DNA of 64,000 bases. Source: Rhizobium sp. Q54 (GTDB lineage Bacteria; Pseudomonadota; Alphaproteobacteria; ATCC43930; CGMCC-115725). The notes under the pieces were generated by a model. That model searched no databases, was not told the origin of the DNA, and saw nothing but the letters and a program-made list of their open reading frames with translations. Below, piece by piece: positions 11,382 to 26,482 of this stretch; the stretch's first letter is position 1; every line of letters starts with the position of its first letter. The DNA lies in assembly GCA_945861155.1 (NCBI GenBank), contig CAMATN010000002.1, forward strand, positions 1 to 64,000. Reading direction: 5' to 3'. The position numbers and the translations under genes are program-made.

Positions 11382-12588
11382 GAGCAAGCAGCGCCGTCAG
11401 CGCCGCCCCCCCAGCCGCGAAAAAACCCGATCGCGAGGGCGTTCTCGCCGTCCTTCAGGACCAGCCGACGCTCGACCGCGTCCAGGGCATCATCCGCGAA
11501 CTGCAGCTCGAAGACGAGCTGACCCTCGAGCCGACCCTCGACGCCGCGCTGCGGCGCATTCGCGAGGGCGGAAGCCCGCGCGTTCTCATTCTCGATCTGT
11601 CGGACTCGACCGCGCCGATTGCCGAACTCAGCGCGGCGCGCTCGGTCGGCGGCGGCGATTTGAAGATACTGGCGCTCGGAACGGTCAACGATGTCGGGCT
11701 GTTCCGCGATCTCTTGTCCGCCGGCGCGTCGGATTACCTGGTCAAGCCGATCAGCCGCGAAGCGCTCGCGATCGGCCTCGAAAAACGCAACACCGGGTCG
11801 GGCGGCGGCGGGCCCGGCGCCGGGCTCGGCCAAGTCGTCGCCTTCATCGGCAGCCGGGGCGGCGTCGGCACGACGACCGCGGCGGTGGCCTGCGCCTGGC
11901 TGCTGGCCGAAAAGCATAAAGAAAACACGGTGCTGCTCGACCTCGATCTGCATTTCGGCACCGTCGCGCTTAACCTCGATACCGATCCCGGCGGCGGGTT
12001 GTGCGAAGCCCTGGAGCAGCCCTCGCGCATCGACGCGCTGTTCGTCGACCGCGCGACGGTCAAGGTTTCGGACACGTTGCGGATCCTCGCCTCGGAAGCG
12101 GCGGTCGCCGAGACGCTGATGATCGACGCCGGCGCGATCGACGTGCTGCTCTACGAGCTGCGCCGCAAATTCGCCTGGGTCGTCATCGACCTGCCGCGCT
12201 GGGTGACGCCGACCCAACGGGTCGTCCTGGGCGCGGCGAGTCGGGTGGTAATCCTGTGCGAGCGCAGCCTCGCCGGGTTGCGCGACTCGATCCGGCTGCA
12301 AACCCTGATGCGCGAGCACGCGCCGCAAACCCAGGTACTGCTGATCGATGCCGGCGCCAGCGGCGAGCGCGCCACGGTCGGCAAGTCCGAATTCGAAAAG
12401 GCCGTCGGAAAATCGCTTGACGCCAGCCTGTCGCACGACTCCAAATCGGCTGGCGCGGCGACCAACGCCGGTCAGCCGCTACCGGTAGCGGCACCCCGCA
12501 GCCCGGTGGTGCGCGAAATCGAGCAGCTGATCACCACCCTCGCCGGTAGCGCCGAAACGCAAAAACGCAAAATGTTCGGATTCTCGAG

Positions 12589-12595
<7 letters not shown>
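11378..12595 (+). CDS. cpaE: Pilus assembly ATPase CpaE/TadZ
   Basis: Receiver-like N-terminus plus ParA/MinD-like GSRGGVGTTTAAVACAWLLA; ATGA overlap with cpaD. Confidence 0.9.
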
Positions 12596-14259
<1,664 letters not shown>

Positions 14260-14262
14260 ACC

Positions 14263-15252
14263 ATGCTTGGACTCATGGACCCGGCGACCGAGATCGCTCT
14301 CTTAATTGGCGCGATGAGCGGGATAACGATGCTGCTGCTGGTCGCGGCTTTCGCGGGCGGCAGCACGCGGCGGTTCACCCGCCGATTGCAGGAAGTCACG
14401 ATCCACAAGACGCTGGACCGCCGCGGCAACGTTCCGACGCGCTCGCTGTCGCGCCGCGGCAGCGCCACGCCCGGCATCGACCGCATCTTCCGGCTGTTGC
14501 CCCGGCGCGAGGCCCTCGTCGAGCGGCTGGCCAAAAGCGGGCGCGTGATCAGCGTCGGGCAATACATGCTGGTGATGCTCGGCGCGGTCCTCGTTCTGAG
14601 CGCGTTATTGATGATCTTCGGCGGGTTTAGCCTGCTGGCGAGCCTGCTGTTCGGTATGGCAGTCGGTGTCTTCATCCCGCATTACATCATCGGTCGCATG
14701 GGACGGCGCCGCGTCCAGCGGTTTATCGCCTTGTTCCCCGAGGCGATCGACTTGATGGTCCGCGCGTTGCGCGCGGGTTTGCCGGTCACCGAGGCCATCA
14801 TCAATGCGGGCCAGGAGATCGGCGACCCGGTCGGCACCGAATTCCGCGGCATCGAGGCCGGCATGCGCCTCGGCCGCGACCTCGACAGCCTCCTTTGGGA
14901 CATCGCCAAGCGCATCACCGCGCCCGAGTTCCGCTTCTTTATCATCGCGTTGAGCGTGCAACGCGAGACCGGCGGCAATTTGGCCGAGACGTTGAACAAC
15001 CTCTCCGACGTCCTGCGCCGCCGCCGGGCAATGCGCGCCAAGGCCCGGGCGATGGCCAGCGAGGCGCGGGCCAGCACGATGATCCTCGGCTCGTTGCCGA
15101 TCCTTGTGACGGTGATCCTCAGCATAACCTCGCCGGTCTACATCGCGCCGTTGTTCAGCGACATTCGCGGGCTGATGCTGGTCGGCGTCGCGGTCGGAAT
15201 GCTGCTGACCGGGGTCGCGGTCATGGTCAAGATGGCGCGCTTCGAAATTTGA
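14263..15252 (+). CDS. tadB: Tad inner-membrane protein TadB
   Basis: T2SSF domain (ALRAGLPVTEAIINAGQEIGDPVG; RFFIIALSVQRETGGNLAETLNNLSDVLRRR). Confidence 0.92.
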   Translation: MLGLMDPATEIALLIGAMSGITMLLLVAAFAGGSTRRFTRRLQEVTIHKTLDRRGNVPTRSLSRRGSATPGIDRIFRLLPRREALVERLAKSGRVISVGQYMLVMLGAVLVLSALLMIFGGFSLLASLLFGMAVGVFIPHYIIGRMGRRRVQRFIALFPEAIDLMVRALRAGLPVTEAIINAGQEIGDPVGTEFRGIEAGMRLGRDLDSLLWDIAKRITAPEFRFFIIALSVQRETGGNLAETLNNLSDVLRRRRAMRAKARAMASEARASTMILGSLPILVTVILSITSPVYIAPLFSDIRGLMLVGVAVGMLLTGVAVMVKMARFEI

Positions 15253-15265
15253 CGCGATTTGAGAC

Positions 15266-16381
15266 ATGCAAAGCACCCGCGTAGAAGATTTCAAGCTCGA
15301 AAGCTGGCTGCCGTATTGGCTGAGCGCCGATGATTTGATCGCCGGGCTGGCCGCGCTGGCCGTATTGATCGCCGCCGTGGCGATATGGCAGGCGTTGCGC
15401 GGCCGTAACCCGTTCGAGCGCCGCTACACCGAGATCGCGCTGCGCCGCGAGAGCCTGCGCGCCGAGGCGCTGGGCACCAGGCGCGGACGCCAGAGGATTA
15501 CCGCGGCAAGCTTGATGAGCCAGGTTGTGACCCGCCTCAACCTGTTGCGCTCGCAGCACGCGCACGAGGCCCGCCTGCTGCTGGCGCAGGCCGGCATGCG
15601 CTCGAACGAGGTGATGATCCGGTATCTGTTCGCGCGCGTCGCGATGCCGTTTGTCTTCGGCGCGGTCGTCGTGTCGGATACCTACGGCGCGCAAATGCTT
15701 CCAATCCCGGATAAATTTCGCATGTTCGCCGCGCTCGGCGCCGCCGTGCTGGGCTTTTTCGCGCCCGACCTCTTTATCAAGAACCTCGTCAAGAAGCGCT
15801 CCCATCAGATGGAGCTGGGACTGCCCGACGCGCTCGACCTCCTGGTCATTTGCGCCGAAGCGGGGCTCAGCCTCGACGCCGCGCTGATCCGCGTGTCGCG
15901 GGAACTCGAGCAGACCTGGCCCGAGCTCAGCGAGGAATTCGGCATGACCGCGGCCGAACTGACCTATCTTCCCGAGCGCAAGGCCGCGTTTGAGAACCTC
16001 AACGCCCGGACCAACATGTCGTCGATTCGCGGCGTCGTGAACACCTTGTTGCAAACCGCTCGCTTCGGTACGCCGCTCGCGCAGTCGCTGCGCATCCTGG
16101 CAGCCGAATTCCGCGAGGCGCGCATCACCCGCGCCGAGGAAAAGGCGGCGCGGCTGCCGGCCATGCTGACCGTGCCGATGATCCTGTTTATTCTGCCGAC
16201 GCTGTTTATCGTGCTGCTCGGCCCGGCGGTGCTCAGCATCGCCGATACGTTCTCGAAGAAGAACACGGCGCCGGCATCGACGGTCTCGCGCACCGGACCG
16301 CGCGGCGGCAACGAGCCCGCCCCGCGCAGCACCGTCACCGAGCGCCCGAGCGAACCGGCCAGGAGCGCAGCGCCGCCCTAA
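15266..16381 (+). CDS. tadC: Tad inner-membrane protein TadC
   Basis: T2SSF domain (LPDALDLLVICAEAGLSLDAALIRVSRELEQTWPELSEEF; AEEKAARLPAMLTVPMILFILPTLFIVLLGPA). Confidence 0.92.
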   Translation: MQSTRVEDFKLESWLPYWLSADDLIAGLAALAVLIAAVAIWQALRGRNPFERRYTEIALRRESLRAEALGTRRGRQRITAASLMSQVVTRLNLLRSQHAHEARLLLAQAGMRSNEVMIRYLFARVAMPFVFGAVVVSDTYGAQMLPIPDKFRMFAALGAAVLGFFAPDLFIKNLVKKRSHQMELGLPDALDLLVICAEAGLSLDAALIRVSRELEQTWPELSEEFGMTAAELTYLPERKAAFENLNARTNMSSIRGVVNTLLQTARFGTPLAQSLRILAAEFREARITRAEEKAARLPAMLTVPMILFILPTLFIVLLGPAVLSIADTFSKKNTAPASTVSRTGPRGGNEPAPRSTVTERPSEPARSAAPP

Positions 16382-16402
16382 AGGCGTAATCCGGGGCAAG
16401 CT

Positions 16403-16433
16403 GTGCTGGACCCCTGCTTTCGCGGGGGTGACG
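16403..16433. repeat. REP-like fragment (GGACCCCTGCTTTCGCGGGGGTGACG)
   Basis: Intergenic; CCCCTGC-TTTC-GCGGGGG stem; similar to revcomp of 57638-57657. Confidence 0.45.
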
Positions 16434-16635
16434 TATCGAGGGTGCTTCGACCTTAAATGATCGTGCTCTAAACGCTACCGGGCGAGGCGTCGATCGTGCT
16501 GGGTCGAACAAAACTGCGCGCCGGCGAACTGATCACCGTCGATATCGGCGCGCGGGCGTTGCGTTCTGGCTCAGCGCCGGGCGAGCCGAATTAGATGGGT
16601 TTTCCGCCAGACGGGGAACGACCGGGGAACGACGG

Positions 16636-17493
16636 TCAGGTCAGGACGCACGCGCCTCGCCGCCGGAGTGCGTTGTCAGCGACTGGATCGCGGGCCCGCG
16701 CTTCCGGGGACAGCCGCCTCAGGCTTTCGTAATATGCCAGATTACGTTGCACCGCTTGCGGATCGAGGTCGAGCCGGGCCATGCGCTCGGCCTCGCGGTG
16801 ATTGCCCTGCAGCCCGAAAATCAGCGCCATGGTCTGGCGCTCACGCGGCGAGGAGGTCACGGCCACCGCTATTGGGCCGAGGATCGCGACGGCCTCGGCA
16901 TAATTCGCGGTCAGCGCCAAGGATAGCGCAAGGTTAAGCGACAGCGCGGGATCCCGCGGCAGCAATTCGAGGCCGCGACGATACCTGGCCTGGGCTTCTT
17001 CGTGCTGTCCGGCAAAATCGTCCGCCACCCCAATCAACTGCAGCAGTTTGGGATCGTCAGGCGTTTGCTTAAAGGCAACAGCGAGCGGCTGGCCCGCGAG
17101 TTCGGGCTTGCCGGTCAGCAAATAGGCTCGGGCCAACCCGCGCAATGCCTCGCCATCGTTTTCGGTGCGGGCCAGCGCCGAGTTGTAGGCGACGATCGCC
17201 TCGTTGACCTGTCGCATTTCCAGTAGCGTGTTGCCGGCCGCAACAAAGGGCGCAGCGTGGCGCGGCTCAATCGCGGCGGCCCGGCGGTAGATCCCGACGG
17301 CAGTGGCCAAATCGCCGCCGGCATGTGCCGCGGCGCCGAGCCGCATCAACGTTGGGTAGCCGACCGGCATCCCGCCGCCGTCGCGGCCATGCGTTGCGAG
17401 CGGATCGAGATGCCAAGGGGCATCTTCGCATCCGGGTAGCGCAATCAGGCTGAGCGCGACGAGAACCGACGCCGCCACGTCGAAGCGTTTCAT
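16636..17493 (-). CDS. TPR-repeat lipoprotein, TadD-like
   Basis: MKRFDVAASVLVALSLIALPGC lipobox then TPRs; adjacent to the tad locus on the opposite strand. Confidence 0.8.
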   Translation of the reverse strand: MKRFDVAASVLVALSLIALPGCEDAPWHLDPLATHGRDGGGMPVGYPTLMRLGAAAHAGGDLATAVGIYRRAAAIEPRHAAPFVAAGNTLLEMRQVNEAIVAYNSALARTENDGEALRGLARAYLLTGKPELAGQPLAVAFKQTPDDPKLLQLIGVADDFAGQHEEAQARYRRGLELLPRDPALSLNLALSLALTANYAEAVAILGPIAVAVTSSPRERQTMALIFGLQGNHREAERMARLDLDPQAVQRNLAYYESLRRLSPEARARDPVADNALRRRGACVLT

Positions 17494-17699
17494 CCTGTGC
17501 GCACCGACCCCCTTCTGCGGCAGGCCGTCGGACCCCCCGCACCGCTGCCGTCGTGATGATGCGATGCCGCGGCGACGGCGTCGAGGTTCATCAATTTCTG
17601 GTTGAAATACAGGGCGTTGCGGCGCAGCGCAACGGGTCGCCTGGTCGCTTTCGCGCAACCGTCCGACGAATCATCGGAAGGCAGGGCACAATTCGCGGA

Positions 17700-20501
<2,802 letters not shown>

Positions 20502-20679
20502 GGAACGATTTGTGGGCACCGGGCGGCGTTGTTCAAGGGGAAAGGCTTGAGAAAAGACCGTCGGAGCACGAAGCTGCCCCGCGCGCCTGTCATAGGCCAA
20601 CCCGCCCGGCCGACCAGATCGCGGGTGAGGGGCGAGCGGTGCGCCGGCCACCGGCGCAACGGCCACCGGGGCACGGGCC

Positions 20680-22206
20680 TCACTCCGGCGTATCGGCCGG
20701 GACGACCAGCGTGGCGATCGGGGCGGCGTCGACGATCGGGCGGGCGGCGGCGATGCGGATTGCGGTGCCGGTCACGCGATAATGCACCTCCAACCCGCTC
20801 GCCGCGGCGATCCGACGCGCTGTTGCCGATTCGTACCCTTGCACGAAATAGACGACCGCGTCGGGTAGCGCGGTACCGCGCCCTTGCACCGTCTCGCTCC
20901 AGGAGAAGCCGTCGGGCGCCAGCGCGACGACGCTGCCATCCACCGCGACCGCGCCGAGGAATGGCTTGGAGCGGACCAGCTCAGCCACGGCACGCTCGGT
21001 CAAGGCCTGCCGAAGCGGAGCGGGCGGGACCAAAAAGCCTGTGGCCAAATCGACCTGCCCGGGATTGTATTGCTGCGTCAGCGCGACAAACGAGGCGGCG
21101 GTCATCGCCGCGAAAGAGAGCACCGCGGGCGCGGCCCTACCCTCGATGCCGCGACGGCGCCAATCGAGCAGCACGCCGACCAGCGGCCAGCAGCTCGCGA
21201 TCATGAACGGGAAGGCATAGTAGCCGGAAAGGGTCCCGGCAATGTCGCTGTGCGCAACCAGGTGCAACAGCCCCCAGGGCAGGAACGCGACATACCCGAC
21301 GAGGATATAGGGATTGCGCGTCCGGATCGCCCAGAGCGCCGCGATCAGCGCCGGCAGCACAAGATAGGCGCGATGGGTGCCATACCCGAGCAGACGTTCG
21401 AGAATGGTTTCGGCGGTAAATTTTGCGAAAGGCGGGTCGCCGAGATAGATCCGCATAAAGGCCGACGGGCCGGTCGCTATCGTCAGCTGCACCGCGAGCG
21501 CGGCGAGGCTGCACGTCAGCGCGATCACGGCAAAGGCGATCTCGGCTCGCTGGTCCCGCCACGGAAGGCCGCGCCAGCGGTTCAAGGCAATCAGCACGCA
21601 GAGGATCGCGAACAAATGGAACCCGGAATCCTCGCGCGTCGCCAGGGCGAGCGCGAAACAGATAGCGGCTGCAATGAGGGAACGTTGGACCAACGCCACC
21701 GCGAACAGGATCACGCTTCCGACGATCAGGATCTCGTAATGCGGGTAGCGCGCGATCGCCAGCGACAGGCCGTTGAATGCGAACGCGATTGCGGCGAGCG
21801 CCGCCGTTAAGATGCCGCCGCCGCCGCGCAATCGGAAGCCCGCGCGCAGCACCCAGTACACGCCAAGCGCGGGCAATGCATGGCAGACACCGATAAAGCC
21901 GGCAAAGAACTGCGCGTCTGAAACCGGCAAGCCGCGTCTGACAAGGGCGGTTGCGAGGAAGATCGGTGAAATATGGACGGCGAAAAAGCTGCCGCCGCCG
22001 AGCGATAGCGGGTTCGGCAGACGCGGATCGGCGACCGACATAACGTAGGCGAACCAGCCGGCGTCGAGCAGGAAGCTGCCCTTCACATAAAACTGATGGA
22101 GGACAAGCCCGGTAAAAAACGCGAACGGCACGCCGAACGCCGCCGCGCCGGCCAATACCCCTAACCACGGCTCCGCTCGCGGCGACGGCCTAACCGGCGC
22201 GATCAT
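20680..22206 (-). CDS. DUF2079-like polytopic membrane protein
   Basis: [46 protein letters not shown]; many TM segments. Confidence 0.75.
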   Translation of the reverse strand: MIAPVRPSPRAEPWLGVLAGAAAFGVPFAFFTGLVLHQFYVKGSFLLDAGWFAYVMSVADPRLPNPLSLGGGSFFAVHISPIFLATALVRRGLPVSDAQFFAGFIGVCHALPALGVYWVLRAGFRLRGGGGILTAALAAIAFAFNGLSLAIARYPHYEILIVGSVILFAVALVQRSLIAAAICFALALATREDSGFHLFAILCVLIALNRWRGLPWRDQRAEIAFAVIALTCSLAALAVQLTIATGPSAFMRIYLGDPPFAKFTAETILERLLGYGTHRAYLVLPALIAALWAIRTRNPYILVGYVAFLPWGLLHLVAHSDIAGTLSGYYAFPFMIASCWPLVGVLLDWRRRGIEGRAAPAVLSFAAMTAASFVALTQQYNPGQVDLATGFLVPPAPLRQALTERAVAELVRSKPFLGAVAVDGSVVALAPDGFSWSETVQGRGTALPDAVVYFVQGYESATARRIAAASGLEVHYRVTGTAIRIAAARPIVDAAPIATLVVPADTPE

Positions 22207-22221
22207 GGCCTGCCCGGCGTG

Positions 22222-23730
22222 TCAGCGGACCGCCGGGTCGGTGCGCCGGTGGATGACCGCTCGATCGTCGGCATGAACCCGCTCCCATCCGGGCAGGCGG
22301 TCCATCACCCCGGCGGCGCCCGATCGGGGCAACAGCAACGTCCAGCCGATCCGGTGGCGGGCGAGCAGCTGTTGGAGCACCGGCTCGCTGCCGCTCTCAG
22401 CCGCCACATGCCGGGCCAGAAAGTCGTTGCCGTACAACTCGATGCGGCCATCGATAAAGCTCGGTACGCCGCTAAATATCAGATAACCGCCGAACGACTG
22501 GCTGTTGAGGACCGGGCCGGCGAGCGCGAGGCGCTGGGCCGCGGCGAGGCCGGCGGCCGGGGTTATCGCGTCGTCGGTGCGGACAATCGGGCGCAGCACG
22601 GTGGGCAGGGTCAACGCGACCGCGATCGCGACCGTCAGCGCCGCGGCCGGGCTGCCGGACGGACGGGCGAGCCGGGTCATCCAGGTTGCGAGCCGCGACG
22701 GAACCGGCGACCGGGTGAGCGCGAGAAGACCGGGACCGAGTGGCGCGGCCACGGCCAGCGGGCCGACGATCGCCAGAATGTCGGCGTGGCGGACGTGCTG
22801 CAGCATCATGTGAATGAGCCCGAGCAGCAGCAACAGCCGCATCGGCGGTAGGCGGATCCCGGTTGCAAAGCCGACGAACACCGCGCCCAGGACCCACAAT
22901 TCGAGCCCCGGCGATTGCTGAAAATTGGGGCTCAGCCATTCGCTGAAGGTCGTTTGCAACGCCGGCATCGACAAGAGCCGGATCGGTTGCACGATACCGC
23001 CGAGGCCATGCGGCGTCAGCAGCGCGGCGGCGATCGCGGCAAGGACGAAGACGCTCCATCGTCGCGCCTCGGCCGCGCGTGAGCGGGAGCCGGGTTGGAG
23101 CCCGGGGCTTAGCACCGCCTCGACGGCAAGAAAGGCCGCGAAGGCGAGCCCGAACAGAAAGCTGCCGTGCAGGTTGGTCCACAGCGCCATCAGGGGCAGG
23201 ACCGCAAACGGTGGCGCGCGCCCGGCGTCGCGCGCGGCCAGCAACGCGGCCGACCACAGCACCAGCACCGGCAACGCCAAAACGTGCGGCCGGGCCAGGC
23301 AATGGGGCTCCAACAGGACGACGGACGCGGCGACCGCGATCAGGGCGGGCAGCGGCGGCACGCGGCGCAGCAGGAAATGTGTCAGCAGGCCGACCGCGAC
23401 CGCGACGCTCGCCGCGGTGAGCACGATGATGCCGCGCCAGCCGAACTGGTCATAAACAGCGGCCAGGACGATCTGCGCCACCCACTCCGACGAGACCCAT
23501 TCCGCTCCCGGCATGCTGTGCGAGAACGGGTCGTGCAGCGGCAGCGCCCGATGCACCAGGATCCAACGGCCGGCGGCGATGTGCAGATAGGTATCGGGAT
23601 CGTTGAGCAGCGCCATGCGCTCGGCGAGCAGCCGCCCGTATACCGCCAGTCCGGCCAGCAGCGGCCAGCAGGGGATCATCCGATCCCACGCAAATTCGGC
23701 GGCGAGCCGGCTTCTGTCGGCCCGGACCAC
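22222..23730 (-). CDS. Polytopic membrane protein of unknown function (glycosyltransferase-39-like topology)
   Basis: Multiple TM helices, N-terminal loop NDPDTYLHIAAGRWILVHRALPLHDPFSHS. Confidence 0.7.
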   Translation of the reverse strand: MVRADRSRLAAEFAWDRMIPCWPLLAGLAVYGRLLAERMALLNDPDTYLHIAAGRWILVHRALPLHDPFSHSMPGAEWVSSEWVAQIVLAAVYDQFGWRGIIVLTAASVAVAVGLLTHFLLRRVPPLPALIAVAASVVLLEPHCLARPHVLALPVLVLWSAALLAARDAGRAPPFAVLPLMALWTNLHGSFLFGLAFAAFLAVEAVLSPGLQPGSRSRAAEARRWSVFVLAAIAAALLTPHGLGGIVQPIRLLSMPALQTTFSEWLSPNFQQSPGLELWVLGAVFVGFATGIRLPPMRLLLLLGLIHMMLQHVRHADILAIVGPLAVAAPLGPGLLALTRSPVPSRLATWMTRLARPSGSPAAALTVAIAVALTLPTVLRPIVRTDDAITPAAGLAAAQRLALAGPVLNSQSFGGYLIFSGVPSFIDGRIELYGNDFLARHVAAESGSEPVLQQLLARHRIGWTLLLPRSGAAGVMDRLPGWERVHADDRAVIHRRTDPAVR

Positions 23731-23770
23731 GCGCCCGTTTCCGTCCGGCGGCCGCGAAACCCGCTCGGGT

Positions 23771-24841
23771 CTACTCTTCCTCGGTGGTAATTTCGCCGGG
23801 TGAGGCCATCATCGCCTCGGCCACGAGCCCGGCGTTGCCGCGGATCGCGCGCTCGACCAGTTCGGCGAGCTCGGGATGCTCCTTCAGATAGGTCTTGGCG
23901 TTTTCGCGCCCCTGTCCGATCCGCTGACCGTCATGGGAAAACCACGAGCCCGATTTCTCGACGACGCCGGCCTGCACGCCAAGGTCGATCAGCTCGCCGC
24001 GTTTGGAGATCCCCTGGCCGTACATGATGTCGAAATCGACGACCTTGAACGGCGGCGCCATCTTGTTCTTGACGACCTTGACGCGGGTCTGGTTGCCGGT
24101 CACCTGGTCGCGGTCCTTGATCGAGCCGACGCGGCGGATGTCGAGCCGGACCGAAGCATAGAATTTGAGCGCGTTGCCGCCGGTCGTGGTCTCCGGGTTG
24201 CCGAACATGACCCCGATCTTGAAGCGGATCTGGTTGATGAAGATGACCATCGTGCGCGAGCGCGAGATCGACCCGGTCAGCTTGCGCAGGGCCTGGCTCA
24301 TCAGGCGGGCGTGCAGCCCCATATGGGTGTCGCCCATCTCGCCTTCGAGTTCGGCGCGCGGCACCAGCGCGGCGACCGAATCGATGACGAGGACGTCGAT
24401 CGCGCCGGAGCGCACCAGCGTGTCGGCGATCTCCAGCGCCTGCTCGCCGGCATCGGGCTGCGAGATCAATAGATTATCGATATCGACCCCGAGCTTTTTG
24501 GCATAGGGCGGGTCGAGCGCATGCTCGGCGTCGATAAACGCACAGGTGCCGCCGCCCTTCTGCGCCTCGGCGATGACATGCAGGGCAAGGGTGGTTTTGC
24601 CGGAGCTTTCCGGGCCGTAGATCTCGACGACCCGGCCGCGCGGCAGACCGCCGATGCCGAGCGCGATGTCGAGGCCGAGCGAGCCCGTTGAGATCACGTC
24701 GATATCCGATGCCGCATCGCGCGAGCCGAGCTTCATGATCGAGCCCTTGCCGAAGGCGCGCTCGATCTGCCCGAGGGCGGCATCCAAGGCCCGCTGCTTG
24801 TCCATCATGTCCTTGTCCAAAAGGCGCAATGCGGTCTGCAT
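23771..24841 (-). CDS. recA: Recombinase RecA
   Basis: [45 protein letters not shown] at 24841. Confidence 0.98.
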   Translation of the reverse strand: MQTALRLLDKDMMDKQRALDAALGQIERAFGKGSIMKLGSRDAASDIDVISTGSLGLDIALGIGGLPRGRVVEIYGPESSGKTTLALHVIAEAQKGGGTCAFIDAEHALDPPYAKKLGVDIDNLLISQPDAGEQALEIADTLVRSGAIDVLVIDSVAALVPRAELEGEMGDTHMGLHARLMSQALRKLTGSISRSRTMVIFINQIRFKIGVMFGNPETTTGGNALKFYASVRLDIRRVGSIKDRDQVTGNQTRVKVVKNKMAPPFKVVDFDIMYGQGISKRGELIDLGVQAGVVEKSGSWFSHDGQRIGQGRENAKTYLKEHPELAELVERAIRGNAGLVAEAMMASPGEITTEEE

Positions 24842-24898
24842 GTTCCCCTCCTTATTCCACACCGGGCAGGGCCGCGCAACGGACGGCGGGAATAGAAT

Positions 24899-24913
24899 GT
24901 ACATGATTTGTTC
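24899..24913. promoter_or_regulatory. Candidate LexA/SOS box upstream of recA (GTAC-N7-GTTC)
   Basis: One mismatch to the alphaproteobacterial GTTC-N7-GTTC consensus, 58 bp upstream of the recA start. Confidence 0.55.
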
Positions 24914-25108
24914 CAAAGTCAACGATTGATCGCGGCCCCGCAATATCGAACGGGCGTCGCCGCAGTTCCGGGCTTGCCCGTGCGACCAACGCGCCCTATG
25001 GGCCGCGCTGGGGTGCTGGGCCGGTTCCGGGCGGGGTTGATTCGTCGCCGCGACGCCCCATGCTTAAGACGCTAGTTATCGTATAGATCATTGCGCGGAG
25101 CCGCCTCG

Positions 25109-25663
25109 ATGTTCATCCAGACCGAGCAGACGCCGAACCCGGCCACGCTGAAATTTCTGCCCGGCTGCACCGTTATCGAATCGGGGACCGCCAATTTTCC
25201 CGAGCGCGGCGCCGCTTCCCGCTCTCCGCTCGCCGAACGCCTGTTCGAGCTACCCGAAGTCACCGGTGTTTTTCTGGGCGCGGATTTCATCACCGTCACC
25301 AAGATCGGCGACAGCGAATGGCATCAGCTGAAGCCAGCGGTGCTCGCCGCGATCATGGAGCATTTCACCGCCGGGCGGCCGGTCGTGATCGGCGACCCGG
25401 ACGGCGCGGCAGAAGCGGCCCCGGCAGACGAGGACAACGAGATCGTCGCCCAGATCAAGGAGCTATTGGAAACCCGGGTGCGCCCGGCGGTCGCCATGGA
25501 CGGCGGCGACATCACCTTTGAGGATTTCGAGGACGGCATCGTCTATCTGCACATGCAGGGCTCGTGCGCGGGATGCCCGAGTTCGACCGCCACTCTGAAA
25601 GCCGGCATCGAGAACATGTTGCGGCATTATATCCCCGAAGTCGTCGAGGTCCGCGCCATCTGA
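25109..25663 (+). CDS. NifU-like Fe-S scaffold protein (Nfu family)
   Basis: MFIQTEQTPNPATLKFLPG N-domain; C-terminal MDGGDITFEDFEDGIVYLHMQGSCAGCPSSTATLKAGIENML. Confidence 0.95.
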   Translation: MFIQTEQTPNPATLKFLPGCTVIESGTANFPERGAASRSPLAERLFELPEVTGVFLGADFITVTKIGDSEWHQLKPAVLAAIMEHFTAGRPVVIGDPDGAAEAAPADEDNEIVAQIKELLETRVRPAVAMDGGDITFEDFEDGIVYLHMQGSCAGCPSSTATLKAGIENMLRHYIPEVVEVRAI

Positions 25664-25671
25664 CAGGGTCT

Positions 25672-26442
25672 GTGACGACGCCGGTCGAAGGCAACCCGGC
25701 AACAACGCTGCTCGCGATTGAGACCGCAGGCTCGGGCTGCTCGGCCGCCGTGGCGCGCGGGGTGGAGGTGCTGGCAGCCGAGCGCAGGCCGCTGCGACAC
25801 GGGCATGCCGAGGCGCTGCTGCCGATGGTCGAGCGGGTGATGGAAGCGGCCGGGCTGGCGCCGGCTCAGCTGGAAATCGTCGCTGCCGCGATCGGGCCGG
25901 GCGGGTTTACCGGGATACGAGCGGGGCTCGCCGCGGCGCACGGCATTGCGCTCGCGCTGGGGGCGCGTCTGGTCGGCGTCAGCAGCTTCGTCGCGGTCGC
26001 TGCCGGATTGAGCGCGACAGGGCTGGCCGCCACCGGGCTGGCCGCCACCCGGCACGGCGACTGCCGGACGCTGCTGGTCGCGCTGGACAGCCGGCGGGCC
26101 GATCTATACGTGCAGCTTTTCGCGCTTGATGGGCAGCTTTTCGCGCGTGATGGATTGGCGCCATTGGACGCGCCGCAAGCCATCCTGCCCGATCGCCTCG
26201 CCGCGTATGTTGGACGCCTCCTATCGCGGCGTCGCGGCACGGTGCTGATCGCGGGCGATGCCGTAGCGACCGCGGCAGGCGCGCTCGATCGACATTTCGC
26301 GGTCGCCATCGCCGCCGATTCGGCGCCTGACGCGCGGAGTGTCGCCGCCGCCGCGCTGGTGCAGCTCCAAAGCGGCGCCGCGGCCGGGCCGGCACGCCCC
26401 TTCTATCTGCGAGCGCCCGACGTGACCCTGCCCCCGACGTGA
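25672..26442 (+). CDS. tsaB: tRNA threonylcarbamoyladenosine biosynthesis protein TsaB
   Basis: TLLAIETAGSGCSAAVARG, GPGGFTGIRAGLAAAHGIALALGARLVGVSS; GTG start 25672; C-terminus affected by a 17 bp duplication. Confidence 0.93.
   Translation: MTTPVEGNPATTLLAIETAGSGCSAAVARGVEVLAAERRPLRHGHAEALLPMVERVMEAAGLAPAQLEIVAAAIGPGGFTGIRAGLAAAHGIALALGARLVGVSSFVAVAAGLSATGLAATGLAATRHGDCRTLLVALDSRRADLYVQLFALDGQLFARDGLAPLDAPQAILPDRLAAYVGRLLSRRRGTVLIAGDAVATAAGALDRHFAVAIAADSAPDARSVAAAALVQLQSGAAAGPARPFYLRAPDVTLPPT
26005..26049 (+). repeat. In-frame 15 bp tandem repeat in tsaB (GL(S/A)AT x3)
   Basis: GGGCTGGCCGCCACC perfect at 26020-26034 and 26035-26049, preceded by a diverged unit. Confidence 0.85.
26113..26154 (+). 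repeat. In-frame 21 bp tandem duplication in tsaB (QLFALDG/QLFARDG)
   Basis: CAGCTTTTCGCGCTTGATGGG / CAGCTTTTCGCGCGTGATGGA, 19/21 identical. Confidence 0.9.
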
Positions 26443-26449
26443 CCCTGCC
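26416..26449 (+). repeat. Perfect 17 bp tandem duplication at the tsaB 3' end (CCCGACGTGACCCTGCC x2)
   Basis: 26416-26432 and 26433-26449 identical; not a multiple of 3. Confidence 0.97.
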
Positions 26450-26482
26450 CAAGCCGCGCGACGCGGGTTCGGCCTCGCCGCC

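Noticed and set aside
9006-11387. 793 aa minus-strand ORF opposite cpaC-cpaD
   Set aside because: High-GC antisense artefact: low-complexity R/D/G/Q-rich translation, and the plus strand has clear Tad homologues
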